The notes beneath the pieces were generated by a model. It was not told the DNA's origin. It saw only the letters and a list, made by a program, of their open reading frames with translations, and did not search any database. The translations under genes were made by a program, and so were the position numbers. From assembly GCF_913773725.1 (NCBI RefSeq), contig NZ_CAJYGK010000145.1:1-64000 (forward strand): a stretch of 64,000 nucleotides of DNA, read 5' to 3'. This document shows positions 25,977-36,536 of this stretch, piece by piece (within the stretch, counting starts at the first letter, position 1; the number at the start of each line of letters is the position of its first letter). The stretch is from an uncultured Aquabacterium sp. Its GTDB lineage: Bacteria > Pseudomonadota > Gammaproteobacteria > Burkholderiales > Burkholderiaceae_C.

Positions 25977-28900
25977 TCAGGCGTTGAGCTGCGCCCACGA
26001 TTTTTCCAGCCGTTTGACACTCACCGGCTGCGGTGTGCGCAGCTCCTGCGCGAACAGGCTGATGCGCAGTTCTTCCAGCAACCAGCGGAATTCGTCCAGG
26101 CGCGCGTCGTGCGTGCCCTTCAGCTCGGCCAGGCGCCGTGTGTAACGCTGGTCCAGCGGTCTCAATTCGGTCAGCCGCTGCGCGTCCCGGGCAGCGTCCC
26201 CCTTCAGTTTGTCCAGCCGCAGCACCACCCCTTTCAGGTAACGCGGGAAATGCTGCAGTTGCGTGTACGGGGTCTGCGCCACAAAGCGCTTGGGCATCAG
26301 GCGCTGAAGCTGAGCCGTGATGTCGTCGGCCACGTCCTTGGGCGGGCGGGCGTCTTTCAGCTTGCGCAGGGCGGCGGCGTACTCGGTCAGCACGGTGCCG
26401 GCCAAACGGGCCACTTCCTGCGCGATCAGATTGAGGCGTGTGCGGCCTTCTTCCACGCGCGCCTTGAAGCTGGCCGCATCGGTGGGCAACGGGTCGGCCA
26501 GGTAGGCGCGGTCGAGCGCCACATCGATGATCTGCTCGCGCAGCTCGTCCGCCGTGCCCAGGCTCATGTAGGCCATCGCCATCTTCTGCAGATCCGGGAT
26601 GTTTTTTTCCAGGTACTTGAGCGACTCACGGATCTGCAGAGCCACCAGCCGGCGCAGGCCCGCGCGGTGCTTCGCAGCGGCGACATCGGGCTCGTCGAAG
26701 ATGTCGATTTCGACGTGGTTGCCCTTGTCGATCAGCGCCGGGAAGCCCACCAGCGTGTGGCCGCCGCGCTGGATCTCCATCAGCTCGGGCAGTTCACCGA
26801 AGGTCCAGTCCGTCAGCGGCGTGCTGGCCGCGGGTGACTTGCTTTGCCCGGCGGCCGTGCCGCCCTTCGGCGTGGTGGTGGGTGCGACCGAAGCCGAAGC
26901 CGAAGCCGAAGCCGAAGCCGCAGTCTGGCCGGATCCGCCGCGCGCGACACGGGTCGCCTGAGGGGCACTCCGGGCATCCAGTGGCGACGCCGCGCCGTCA
27001 GCAGCCAACGCCCCCTCACCGCCCTGCACCACTTCCTTGGCCTTGAGCGCAGCCAGCGCCTGAAACGCGCCGCGCGCCAGCGAGCCCAGCTCGGCCTTGA
27101 GCGCCGGCAGGTTGCGGCCCATGCCCAGTTGGCGACCGTGCTCGTCGACCACGCGGTAATTCATGAACAGGTGGGGCGGCAGCATGTCGAGCTTGAAGTC
27201 GGCGCGCTTGATGTCGAGCTGCGTCTTGTCGCGCACGGCCTTGAGCAGCTGCTCCATCAGGCTGCCCTGCCCGAACTCGGCAGCCTGCACGAACGATTCG
27301 GCGTAATCCGGCAGCGGCACCAGCCGCGCGCGCGGCTTCTGATGCAGGCTCTTGACCAGCGCCAGCACCTTGTCCTTGAGCATGCCGGGCACCAGCCATT
27401 CGCCGCGCTCATCGCCGACCTGGTTGAGCGCGAAGATGGGCACGGTCACGGTCACGCCGTCGCGCGCATCGCCGGGCTCGTGCAGGTAGGTGGCCGTGCA
27501 GTCGACACCACCCAGGCGGATCACCTTGGGAAAGGCCGCACTGGTGATGCCGGCGGCCTCGTGGCGCATCAGCTCTTCGCGACTCAGGTAGAGCAGCTTG
27601 GGGTTCTCGCGGCTGGCATGGCGGTACCAGCGCTCGAAGCTGTGCCCGCTCATCACGTCGGGCGGGATCTGCGCGTCGTAGAAGGCGTGGATCAGCTCGT
27701 CGTCCACGAGGACGTCCTGGCGGCGGGACTTGTGCTCCAGCTGCTCGACCTGCGCGATCAGCTTGCGGTTGTGCGCCAGGAAGGGCAGACGGGTCTCCCA
27801 TTCCTGGCCGACCAGGGCCTCGCGGATGAAGATCTCGCGCGCCTCGCGGGCATTGACCAGGCCATAGTTGACGCGCTTGTTGTTGTAGACGACCAGGCCA
27901 TACAGCGTGGCCCGCTCCAGCGCGACGACCTCTGCGGCCTTCTTCTCCCAATGGGGCTCCAGCAGCTGCTTCTTGAGCAGGTGCTGGCCCATGAAAACGA
28001 GCCACTGCGCGTCGATGTTCGCAATGCCACGGCCATACAGCTTGGTGGTTTCGACCAGTTCGGCAGCCAGAATCCAGCGCCCCGGCTTCTTGCTCAGGTT
28101 GGCGCCCGGGTGTTTCCAGAACTTGATGCCGCGCGCACCCAGGTACCACTCATCCTCGTCGCTCTTGACGCCGACGTTGCCCAGCAGGCCGGACAGCAAC
28201 GACAGGTGCACCTGCTCGTAGGTGGCCGGCGTGCCGTTGAGACGCCAGTTGTGCTCGGCCACCACGGTGTGCAGCTGGCTGTACACGTCGCGCCATTCGC
28301 GCACGCGGCGGGGGTTGATGAAGTTCTCGCGCAGCAACGCCTCGTACTTGCGGTGGCTGAGCTTGTGCTTCTCGGGCTCGCCCGGGGCCTGGTGCCCATG
28401 ACCACCCCGGCTTTCGTCCAGCCACTTCCAGAGCTTGAGCGTGCCCATGAACTCCGACTTCTCGTCGTCGAACTGCTTGTGCTTCTGGTCGGCCTGCTGT
28501 TGCTGGTCGATGGGCCGGTCGCGCACGTCCTGCACGCTCAAGGAAGCGGCGATCACCAGCACCTCGGCCAGGGCCTGGCGGTCCTTGGCTTCGAGGATCA
28601 TGCGGCCCACACGCGGGTCGAGCGGCAGCTTCGCCAGCGTCTGGCCCAGCGGCGTGATCTCGTTGTTGTCGTCGACGGCGCCCAGCTCGTTGAGCAGCTG
28701 GTAGCCGTCGGCAATGGCCTTGCGCAGCGGGGGCTCGATGAAGGGGAAGTCCTCCACATGGCCCAGGTGCAGCGACTTCATCCGCAGGATCACGCCGGCC
28801 AATGAGCTGCGCAGGATCTCCGGGTCGGTGAAGCGCGGACGCGCGTTGAAGTCCTTCTCGTCGTACAGGCGGATGCAGATGCCGTTGGCCACCCGGCCGC

Positions 28901-29960
28901 AACGGCCAGCGCGCTGGTTGGCCGCCGCCTGGCTGATGGGCTCGATCTGCAGCTGCTCGACCTTGTTGCGGAAGCTGTAGCGCTTGACGCGCGCCTGCCC
29001 GCTGTCGATCACGTAGCGGATGCCGGGCACTGTCAGCGAGGTCTCGGCCACGTTGGTGGCCAGCACGATGCGGCGGCCGTTGCCGGTCTGGAAGACACGG
29101 TCCTGCTCCTGCTGGCTCAGGCGGGCGAACAGCGGCAGCACCTCGGCCACCGTGCGGTGCTCGGCCAGGTGCTTGCGCAGGTGGTCGGCCGCCTCGCGGA
29201 TCTCCCGCTCGCCGGGCAGGAACACCAGGATGTCGCCACTGCCCTCGCGCCAGAGCTCGTCCACGCCATCGGCTATGGCCTCGTTGAGGCCGTACTCGCG
29301 GCTTTCCTCGAACGGGCGATAGCGCTGCTCGACCGGGAACAGCCGGCCCGAGACCATGATCACGGGCGCAGGCCCCTTGGCCGATTCGAAGTGCTTCGCA
29401 AAGCGCTCGGCATCGATCGTGGCCGAGGTGACGATGATCTTGAGATCGGGCCGGCGTGGCAGCAGCTGGCGCAGGTAGCCCAGCAGGAAGTCGATGTTGA
29501 GGCTGCGCTCGTGGGCCTCGTCGATGATGAGGGTGTCGTAAGCGCGCAGGTCCGGGTCGCCCTGGGTCTCGGCAAGCAGGATGCCGTCGGTCATCAGCTT
29601 GACGGACGAACCGGGCTGCAGCCGGTCCTGGAAGCGCACCTTGTAGCCCACCACCTCGCCCAACGGCGTGTTGAGTTCTTCGGCAATGCGCTTGGCCACG
29701 CTGGACGCGGCAATCCGCCGCGGCTGGGTGTGGCCGATCAGCTTGGGGCGTTCATGCCGCCTGGCATTCAGCTCGCGCACCTGCCCCCAGCCGCCCCGGC
29801 CCATGGCCAGCGCGATCTTGGGCAGCTGCGTGGTCTTGCCCGAACCCGTTTCGCCGCAGACGATGATGACCTGGTGGTCGCGCAGGGCGGCCTCGATCTC
29901 GGCGCGTTTGCCGCTGACGGGCAGCGATTCGGGGAAGGTGATGGACGGCAAGGCGGACAC
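25977..29960 (-). CDS. hrpA: ATP-dependent RNA helicase HrpA
   Basis: VIIVCGETGSGKTTQLPKIALAMG, DEAH box, QRAGRCGR; start chosen at GTG 29960 but the open frame extends to 30185. Confidence 0.94.
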   Translation of the reverse strand: MSALPSITFPESLPVSGKRAEIEAALRDHQVIIVCGETGSGKTTQLPKIALAMGRGGWGQVRELNARRHERPKLIGHTQPRRIAASSVAKRIAEELNTPLGEVVGYKVRFQDRLQPGSSVKLMTDGILLAETQGDPDLRAYDTLIIDEAHERSLNIDFLLGYLRQLLPRRPDLKIIVTSATIDAERFAKHFESAKGPAPVIMVSGRLFPVEQRYRPFEESREYGLNEAIADGVDELWREGSGDILVFLPGEREIREAADHLRKHLAEHRTVAEVLPLFARLSQQEQDRVFQTGNGRRIVLATNVAETSLTVPGIRYVIDSGQARVKRYSFRNKVEQLQIEPISQAAANQRAGRCGRVANGICIRLYDEKDFNARPRFTDPEILRSSLAGVILRMKSLHLGHVEDFPFIEPPLRKAIADGYQLLNELGAVDDNNEITPLGQTLAKLPLDPRVGRMILEAKDRQALAEVLVIAASLSVQDVRDRPIDQQQQADQKHKQFDDEKSEFMGTLKLWKWLDESRGGHGHQAPGEPEKHKLSHRKYEALLRENFINPRRVREWRDVYSQLHTVVAEHNWRLNGTPATYEQVHLSLLSGLLGNVGVKSDEDEWYLGARGIKFWKHPGANLSKKPGRWILAAELVETTKLYGRGIANIDAQWLVFMGQHLLKKQLLEPHWEKKAAEVVALERATLYGLVVYNNKRVNYGLVNAREAREIFIREALVGQEWETRLPFLAHNRKLIAQVEQLEHKSRRQDVLVDDELIHAFYDAQIPPDVMSGHSFERWYRHASRENPKLLYLSREELMRHEAAGITSAAFPKVIRLGGVDCTATYLHEPGDARDGVTVTVPIFALNQVGDERGEWLVPGMLKDKVLALVKSLHQKPRARLVPLPDYAESFVQAAEFGQGSLMEQLLKAVRDKTQLDIKRADFKLDMLPPHLFMNYRVVDEHGRQLGMGRNLPALKAELGSLARGAFQALAALKAKEVVQGGEGALAADGAASPLDARSAPQATRVARGGSGQTAASASASASASVAPTTTPKGGTAAGQSKSPAASTPLTDWTFGELPELMEIQRGGHTLVGFPALIDKGNHVEIDIFDEPDVAAAKHRAGLRRLVALQIRESLKYLEKNIPDLQKMAMAYMSLGTADELREQIIDVALDRAYLADPLPTDAASFKARVEEGRTRLNLIAQEVARLAGTVLTEYAAALRKLKDARPPKDVADDITAQLQRLMPKRFVAQTPYTQLQHFPRYLKGVVLRLDKLKGDAARDAQRLTELRPLDQRYTRRLAELKGTHDARLDEFRWLLEELRISLFAQELRTPQPVSVKRLEKSWAQLNA
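26888..26922. repeat. Hexanucleotide (GCCGAA)n microsatellite inside hrpA
   Basis: accgaagccgaagccgaagccgaagccgaagccg; encodes SASASASASA on the minus strand. Confidence 0.9.
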
Positions 29961-30188
29961 GGGGCAGCAGGGCAGGACGGGCAGCAAAGGGGCATTATCC
30001 CAAGCTCGATCCGGTCGGGTACCGCGAGGGCAACGCCACCCTTCGGGCAAGGCGGCACACCCGGGCGAAGGAGTCAGGCTGTTGTTTTTGTGACATTGAC
30101 CACGGCTTCGTGGTTCACGTCCTGAAAAACCCCGCGACACCACCGATGTAACCTCATCATTCCTGCGGAAGCCCTCCTCCCCCACTTC

Positions 30189-31307
30189 GTGCGCCCTGCG
30201 ATCCGCTCCGATCTCGCCGACCTTGTGCTGGGTACCGACCCGCGCATGCGGAAGTCGCTCGGCCTCATGTTGCTCGTCAACAGCCTCTACCCGCTGAATG
30301 CGGTGCTGGCCTGGTGGGCCATGCGTGCGGACTTCATGCAGGACGAGGTGGGGCTCTTTCTCATCTCCTACATTCTGGTCGGCCCGGCGCTGTTCTACGC
30401 CGCCATCCGTTCAGGTTGGACGCAGCGCTTCCAAGACCCGATGCTGGTCTTCCCCATGAGCCTGTTCTGCGTGGTGAGCATCATCATCAGCTTTGCCGGC
30501 CTGAATGCGGAACTGCACGGCGTGGTGCTGGCCATCCTGCCTCTGGTGCTCATGGCCGGCCAGTTCAGCCTGGCGCCGTCGCAGATCCGGGCGCTGGGTC
30601 TGCTGTCCGTGCTCGGCATCGGGTTGGTCACGCTGTGGCACTGGCAAACGACGCCCGCCAGCGAGCACCAGTTCGTCCGCGACGTGGTGCAGGTGGTCTA
30701 CATCGCCGGGGTGTTGCTGGTGAGCTCGAAGGTCGCACAGATCGTGACCCGGTTGCGACACCAACTGGTGCGCAGCCAGACCGAACTGGGTGATGCGCTG
30801 GCGCGCGTCCAGCTTCTGGCGACCCGTGACGAGCTGACCGGGCTGCCCAACCGCCGGCGCATGGACGAGATCTTGACGGAAGAGACCCGGCGCCATGCAC
30901 GCCAGGGCGTGCCGTTCAGCATAGCGCTGATCGACCTGGATCATTTCAAGCGGATCAACGACACGCACGGCCACCATGTGGGCGACGACGTGCTGCGCCA
31001 CTTCGCTGAACGGGCCCGGTCCGCCTTGCGCGAGGTGGACGTGCTGGCCCGCTGGGGTGGCGAAGAGTTCCTGCTGCTGTGTCCCGGCAGCCAGATGGAG
31101 CAGGCCGCCGTGGGCCTGGCACGCCTTCAGGCTCGGCTGGCTGCAGAGCCCCTGTTGCCCCACCTGCCAGGGTTGAGCGTGACCTTCTCGGCCGGGCTGA
31201 CCGTGCACTGGCAGGATGAAAGGATCGAGGCCAGCATCGAGCGGGCAGACCGTGCGCTGTATCAGGCCAAGGCCCAGGGCCGCAATCGCTGGGTCCAAAG
31301 CCCGTAA
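30189..31307 (+). CDS. GGDEF-domain diguanylate cyclase, membrane-anchored
   Basis: Hydrophobic N terminus then TRDELTGLPNRRRMDEIL...RWGGEEFLLLCPG. Confidence 0.93.
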   Translation: MRPAIRSDLADLVLGTDPRMRKSLGLMLLVNSLYPLNAVLAWWAMRADFMQDEVGLFLISYILVGPALFYAAIRSGWTQRFQDPMLVFPMSLFCVVSIIISFAGLNAELHGVVLAILPLVLMAGQFSLAPSQIRALGLLSVLGIGLVTLWHWQTTPASEHQFVRDVVQVVYIAGVLLVSSKVAQIVTRLRHQLVRSQTELGDALARVQLLATRDELTGLPNRRRMDEILTEETRRHARQGVPFSIALIDLDHFKRINDTHGHHVGDDVLRHFAERARSALREVDVLARWGGEEFLLLCPGSQMEQAAVGLARLQARLAAEPLLPHLPGLSVTFSAGLTVHWQDERIEASIERADRALYQAKAQGRNRWVQSP

Positions 31308-31367
31308 CATTGGGGGTTTGCGCATCCGGCCCAGCCGCCCTCCCCTGCCCGCCCCACCGCGACCGCC

Positions 31368-32750
31368 ATGGATCTGGTCTTTCCCCACACTTTCGTGCCC
31401 TGGTTTCGATCCGTGGCGCCTCACATTCACGCGCACCGCGGCAAGACCTTTGTGGTCGGCCTGTCAGGCGAACTGATCGCGGCCGGCAAGCTCGAGAGCT
31501 TTGTGCAGGACCTGGCCCTGATGCAGGCCATGGGCATCAAGATCGTGCTGGCGCACGGCTTCCGCCCGCAGCTGGAAGAACAGCTGCGGCTCAAGGGCCA
31601 GGAATCGAAGTTCAGCCACGGCATGCGCATCACCGACGCCGTAGCGCTGGACTGCGCCCAGGAAGCAGCCGGCCAGCTACGCTATGAAATCGAAGCGGCG
31701 TTTTCACTGGGGCTGCCGAACACACCGATGGCAGGCGCGTCGGTCAGCGTCATCTCCGGCAACTTCGTGACAGCCCGCCCGGTCGGTATCGTCGACGGGG
31801 TGGACTTCATCCACACCGGGCTGGTGCGCAAGATCGACGCCGTGGCCGTGCGCCGCGCCATCGACACCGGCGCGCTGGTCATGCTCTCGCCGTTCGGCTT
31901 TTCCCACACCGGCGAGGCCTTCAACCTGAGCATGGAGGATGTGGCCACCAGTGCGGCCATCGCGCTGAAGGCCGACAAGCTGATCTTCGTGACCGAAGTC
32001 CGGGGCATCCTGCAGAGCATCGTGCAAGAGCCAGCGAGGGCCGCTGAACTGGAGGCCCGGCAACACGATCCGGATGTCGAAATCGATCAGGAACTGGCGC
32101 TGGCCGATGCCAAGCGCCTGCTGGCCGCCCTGCCCAACCCGCTGCAGCCCACCGACACGGCCTTCTACCTGCAGCACGCTGTCAAAGCCAGCGAAGGCGG
32201 GGTGGAGCGCGTGCACATCATCCCGTACAAGGTCGATGGCGCCCTGCTGATGGAGGTGTTCACGCACGATGGCGTGGGCACCATGATCGTCGACGAAAAG
32301 CTGGAAAGCCTGCGCGAGGCCACGCCGGACGACGTCGGCGGCATCCTGCAGCTGATCGAGCCGTTCGAGCAGGACGGCACGCTGGTCAAGCGCAGCCGCA
32401 CCGAAATCGAACGCGACATCCACCAGTACACCGTGATCGAGCACGACGGCGTGATCTTCGGTTGCGCGGCGCTCTACCCCTTCCCCGAAGCCAGCACCGC
32501 CGAGATGGCTGCGCTCACGATCTCGCCCAATGTGCAGGGCCAGGGCGACGGCGAACGCATCCTGAAGCGCATCGAACAACGCGCTCGGGCAATGGGCCTG
32601 TCCACCCTGTTTGTTTTGACCACGCGTACCATGCACTGGTTCATCAAGCGCGGCTTCGCGCCGGTCGATCCGGACTGGCTGCCCGAAGCGCGCAAGCGCA
32701 GCTACAAGTGGGACCGGCGCTCTCAGGTGCTGGTCAAGAACCTCAAATAA
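31368..32750 (+). CDS. argA: Amino-acid N-acetyltransferase (N-acetylglutamate synthase)
   Basis: Amino-acid-kinase domain plus GNAT domain ([47 protein letters not shown]). Confidence 0.94.
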   Translation: MDLVFPHTFVPWFRSVAPHIHAHRGKTFVVGLSGELIAAGKLESFVQDLALMQAMGIKIVLAHGFRPQLEEQLRLKGQESKFSHGMRITDAVALDCAQEAAGQLRYEIEAAFSLGLPNTPMAGASVSVISGNFVTARPVGIVDGVDFIHTGLVRKIDAVAVRRAIDTGALVMLSPFGFSHTGEAFNLSMEDVATSAAIALKADKLIFVTEVRGILQSIVQEPARAAELEARQHDPDVEIDQELALADAKRLLAALPNPLQPTDTAFYLQHAVKASEGGVERVHIIPYKVDGALLMEVFTHDGVGTMIVDEKLESLREATPDDVGGILQLIEPFEQDGTLVKRSRTEIERDIHQYTVIEHDGVIFGCAALYPFPEASTAEMAALTISPNVQGQGDGERILKRIEQRARAMGLSTLFVLTTRTMHWFIKRGFAPVDPDWLPEARKRSYKWDRRSQVLVKNLK

Positions 32751-32779
32751 CCAACGACACCTTTCCCTGGATCGACACC

Positions 32780-33052
32780 ATGGCACGCACCATCCAATGC
32801 AAGCACCTCAACAAGGAAGCCGAGGGCCTGGACTTCGCCCCCTATCCCGGTGAGCTGGGCAAGCGCATCTACAACGAAATCTCGAAGGAAGCCTGGCAGA
32901 TGTGGCTCAAGCACCAGACCATGCTGGTGAACGAAAACCGCCTGAACCTGGCCGACGCCCGCGCGCGCCAGTACCTGGCCCGCCAGATGGAGCAGTTCTT
33001 CTTCGGCGCCGGCGCCGAACAGGTGCAGGGTTACGTGCCGCCGGCTCAGTGA
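32780..33052 (+). CDS. yggX: Probable Fe(2+)-trafficking / oxidative damage protection protein YggX
   Basis: [76 protein letters not shown]. Confidence 0.95.
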   Translation: MARTIQCKHLNKEAEGLDFAPYPGELGKRIYNEISKEAWQMWLKHQTMLVNENRLNLADARARQYLARQMEQFFFGAGAEQVQGYVPPAQ

Positions 33053-33822
33053 GCGGCCGCGGGGCGGCTGATCCGCACGGGAAAGATCCGTGCGGGGTGG
33101 TCGACCCCCATCCACGTGGTGGCGGCCTTGACCGCCACCAGGGCGAAGACACTGCCCATCCACTCGAGCCCTTCTTCGAGGCTCAAGGCCACCAGCAGAC
33201 CGCGCGGCCACGCGTCACCGGCCGCTTCGGCGTGCAGCAAGCGCTCCACCATCGCCTCGCCGCCCTGGGCCAGCACCAGTGTCGCCCCTGAGAGCAGCAG
33301 CATCTGCCCGTCGGGATAACGCCAGCCATCCTCACGGAGGACATAGCGCCAACCGGCCCGGATGCTGGTCGCGAAGGACACGATGACCGCAGCCATCAGC
33401 CCCCCGGTGATCAGGCGGCGACCGACGTCGATGTCGGGATTCACGTAGTAGCGCCAGGACATCAGCTGCTTGCCGCTGGGCACCCACTCCGGCGGCAGGC
33501 CAGCCTCTCGCACGGCCAGCGTCACGAACACCAGGGCGAAAGCAAGGGCCACCCCGCGCGGTGCGCGGCTGCGCCACAGCAGGTAGAGCGAGGCCAGCGC
33601 CCAGGTCAGCACGGATGCACGTTCAACGACGCCGTCCTCGGCCATCCACGTTGCCACGGTGTCGGGATTCACCGTAAAGGGCAAGGCCACCAACATGGCC
33701 GACACCCCGCCCCAGCACCACAACACAACACGCAACAACGACACAGACAATCCCGACGGCAAAAGGCCGCGATGATTGTGGTGTGACGCCGTGATGTCAA
33801 GCCCCTGATCCGGACAGCGCAT
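33046..33822 (-). CDS. Hypothetical integral membrane protein
   Basis: Several hydrophobic segments; the start may be internal, near [25 protein letters not shown]. Confidence 0.65.
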   Translation of the reverse strand: MRCPDQGLDITASHHNHRGLLPSGLSVSLLRVVLWCWGGVSAMLVALPFTVNPDTVATWMAEDGVVERASVLTWALASLYLLWRSRAPRGVALAFALVFVTLAVREAGLPPEWVPSGKQLMSWRYYVNPDIDVGRRLITGGLMAAVIVSFATSIRAGWRYVLREDGWRYPDGQMLLLSGATLVLAQGGEAMVERLLHAEAAGDAWPRGLLVALSLEEGLEWMGSVFALVAVKAATTWMGVDHPARIFPVRISRPAAAH

Positions 33823-33847
33823 GCTGCCCGGCGGGTGGCGCCGCCGG

Positions 33848-34804
33848 TCAGGCGGGCATCAGGAAGTCGCGGCTGATGCCGTAGCCCAGGTCGCTGACGC
33901 GGTCCAGAAACTGCGTGAGGTAGGCATGCAGGCCGGTGGCGAGGATCTCGTCGATGCGGCCGAACTGCAGGTCGGCGCGCAGGCGACCCGCCCGGCGCAG
34001 CGTCTCATGGCTGTGGTCATTGGCCACGGCGCGCAGGTTGCTGACCACCTCGTCCATGCAGTAGACGAGCGAGCGCGGCATCTCGGCGCGCAGGATCAGC
34101 AGCTCGGCCACCTTCTCCGGGCGGATCACGTTGCGGTAGACCTTGCGGTAGACCTCGAAGGCCGAGACCGAGCGCAGCACCGCAGACCAGTGGTAGAAGT
34201 CGACTTCCTTGCCTTCGTTGCCGGCGCCCGAGCCGAAGAACTCGGTGTTGCGGGCGTGGAACTTCACGTCCAGCATGCGCGCCGTGTTGTCGGCTCGCTC
34301 CAGGAAGGTGCCGATGCGCTGGAAGTGAAAGGCCTCGTCCTGCAGCATGGTGCCCAGCGTCACCCCGCGCGACAGGTGCGAGCGGAACTTCACCCACTCG
34401 AACACCTCGCCCGGGTCCCGCTCCAGCATGCCTTCCTTGAGCACGCGGTTGAACTCCAGCCAGGTCTGGTTGGTGGTCTCCCACACCTCGGTGGTGAGGG
34501 CCCCGCGCACGGCACGGGCATTTTCGCGGGCCGCACGCAGGCAGTTGAGGATGCTCGACGGGTTGCCCGGATCGCTGACCATGAAGGTCATCACGTTGCG
34601 GGCCGACAGTTCGCCGTGCTTCTTGAGGTAGTCGCTGGTCAGCTCGCTGATGCTGAGCAGGCCCTTCCAGCCGTTCTGCGCCGCCTCCTGCGACTGGGGC
34701 AGCAGCGAGGTCTGGTAGTTCACGTCCAGCAGGCGCGCGGTGTTCTCGGCGCGCTCCATGTAGCGGGCCATCCAGAAAAGGTGATCGGCGGTGCGCGACA
34801 GCAT
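33848..34804 (-). CDS. Alpha-E domain protein (DUF403)
   Basis: MLSRTADHLFWMARYMERAENTARLLDVNYQTSLLPQSQEAAQNGWKGLLSISE. Confidence 0.92.
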   Translation of the reverse strand: MLSRTADHLFWMARYMERAENTARLLDVNYQTSLLPQSQEAAQNGWKGLLSISELTSDYLKKHGELSARNVMTFMVSDPGNPSSILNCLRAARENARAVRGALTTEVWETTNQTWLEFNRVLKEGMLERDPGEVFEWVKFRSHLSRGVTLGTMLQDEAFHFQRIGTFLERADNTARMLDVKFHARNTEFFGSGAGNEGKEVDFYHWSAVLRSVSAFEVYRKVYRNVIRPEKVAELLILRAEMPRSLVYCMDEVVSNLRAVANDHSHETLRRAGRLRADLQFGRIDEILATGLHAYLTQFLDRVSDLGYGISRDFLMPA

Positions 34805-34942
34805 GGGCTTGGTCTCCGTGTGCGGGGCCGCCTGGCGCAGGGCCCCGGATTCAGTCTCGATCAGATGGGAGGGCAGATGGTCTTCGATGCGTTCGTTCAG
34901 CATGGTGTCCTCCTGGTCTGCGGATGTCGATGGGTTGGGGAG

Positions 34943-36376
34943 TCAGCTCTCCAGCACCCAGGTGTCCTTGGTGCCCCCGCCTTGCGAGCTGTTGACCACC
35001 AGAGAGCCTTCCTTGAGCGCCACGCGGGTCAGGCCGCCGGGCACCATGCGCACTTCCTTGCCTGACAGCACGAAGGGCCGCAGGTCGATGTGGCGCGGTG
35101 CGATGCCGCTTTCGACGAAGGTCGGGCAGGTCGACAGCGACAGCGTGGGCTGGGCGATGTAGTTGCTGGGGTTGGCCAGCAGCACCTGGCGGAATTCCTC
35201 GACCTCGGCCTTCGTGGCCGCCGGTCCCACCAGCATGCCGTAGCCCCCGGCGCCGTGCACCTCCTTGACCACCAGCTCGGCCAGGTGATCCAGCGTGTAC
35301 TGCAGGTCCGCCTTCTCGCGGCAGATGTAGGTGGGCACGTTCTGCAGGATGGGCTTCTCGCCCAGGTAGAACTCGATCATCCGCGGCACGTAGGGGTAAA
35401 TCGACTTGTCGTCGGCAATGCCGGTGCCGAAGGCATTGGCCAGCGTGACGTTGCCGGCGCGGTAGGCGCGCAGCAGGCCGGCCACGCCGAGGGTCGAGTC
35501 CTTGCGGAAGACCTCCGGGTCCATGAAGTCGTCGTCCACCCGGCGGTAGATCACGTCGACACGCTGCGGGCCGCGCGTGGTGCGCATGTAGACGAAGTCG
35601 TCCTTGACGAAGAGGTCCTGCCCCTCGACCAGCTCGATGCCCATCTGCTGCGCCAGGAAGGCGTGCTCGAAGTAGGCCGAGTTGTACATGCCGGGCGTCA
35701 GCACCACGGCCGTGGGTTCGTTGACCCCGGCTGGCGCCATGGTGCGCAGGGTGTCCAGCAGCAGATCGGGGTAATGGGCGACCGGGGCGACGCGGTGCTC
35801 GGCGAACAGCTCGGGGAAGAGCCGCATCGACATCTTGCGGTTCTCGAGCATGTAGCTCACACCGGAAGGCACACGCAGGTTGTCTTCCAGCACGTAATAC
35901 GTGCCGCTCCCATCGGGGTTGCAGGCCCGCACGATGTCGATGCCCGCGATGATGGAGTAGATGCCGCCCGGGACGTTCAGGCCCATCATCTCCTTGCGGA
36001 ACTGGGCGTTGTTGAGCACCGGTTCGGCCGGAATGACGCCGGCCTTGAGGATGGCCTGGTCGTGGTAGATGTCTTCGAGGAAGCGGTTGAGCGCCGTGAC
36101 CCGCTGCCGAAGACCCTTTTCCATCTCGCGCCATTCGTCGGCGGGGATGATGCGCGGGATGAGATCGAAGGGGATGAGGCGCTCGGTGCCCGCCCCGGTC
36201 TCGTCCTTGTCGCCGTAGACCGCGAAGGTGATGCCCACGCGCCGGAAGATCATCTCGGCTTCTTCGCGGCGGGAGTTCATCAACTCCCGAGGCTGCCGGC
36301 CGAGCCAGCGGTCATAGACCCGGTAGTGGTCGCGCACTTCGGCGCTGCTCACATGCATCTCATCGAAGAATCGCAT
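34943..36376 (-). CDS. Circularly permuted type 2 ATP-grasp protein
   Basis: MRFFDEMHVSSAEVRDHYRVYDRWLGRQP...KPILQNVPTYICREKADLQYTLDHLAELVVKEVHGAGGYGMLVGP. Confidence 0.93.
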   Translation of the reverse strand: MRFFDEMHVSSAEVRDHYRVYDRWLGRQPRELMNSRREEAEMIFRRVGITFAVYGDKDETGAGTERLIPFDLIPRIIPADEWREMEKGLRQRVTALNRFLEDIYHDQAILKAGVIPAEPVLNNAQFRKEMMGLNVPGGIYSIIAGIDIVRACNPDGSGTYYVLEDNLRVPSGVSYMLENRKMSMRLFPELFAEHRVAPVAHYPDLLLDTLRTMAPAGVNEPTAVVLTPGMYNSAYFEHAFLAQQMGIELVEGQDLFVKDDFVYMRTTRGPQRVDVIYRRVDDDFMDPEVFRKDSTLGVAGLLRAYRAGNVTLANAFGTGIADDKSIYPYVPRMIEFYLGEKPILQNVPTYICREKADLQYTLDHLAELVVKEVHGAGGYGMLVGPAATKAEVEEFRQVLLANPSNYIAQPTLSLSTCPTFVESGIAPRHIDLRPFVLSGKEVRMVPGGLTRVALKEGSLVVNSSQGGGTKDTWVLES

Positions 36377-36536
36377 CGTTGGTTCCCGTTGCGGGGTGTG
36401 CTGGAAGCTGCGGTCTTGTAACCCGTTGCACAGAGTGTGCCAGCCGCCAGCAGGGGCATGTTGAGCGGGCACAGCTTTCGGGCATGGCGTCCGCGTGGCG
36501 CCACACCAAGGTGCCTGGGCGTACCGATGTGGTGCG

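Noticed and set aside
26844-28805. 653-aa + strand ORF opposite hrpA
   Set aside because: Antisense shadow of hrpA with no recognisable domain.
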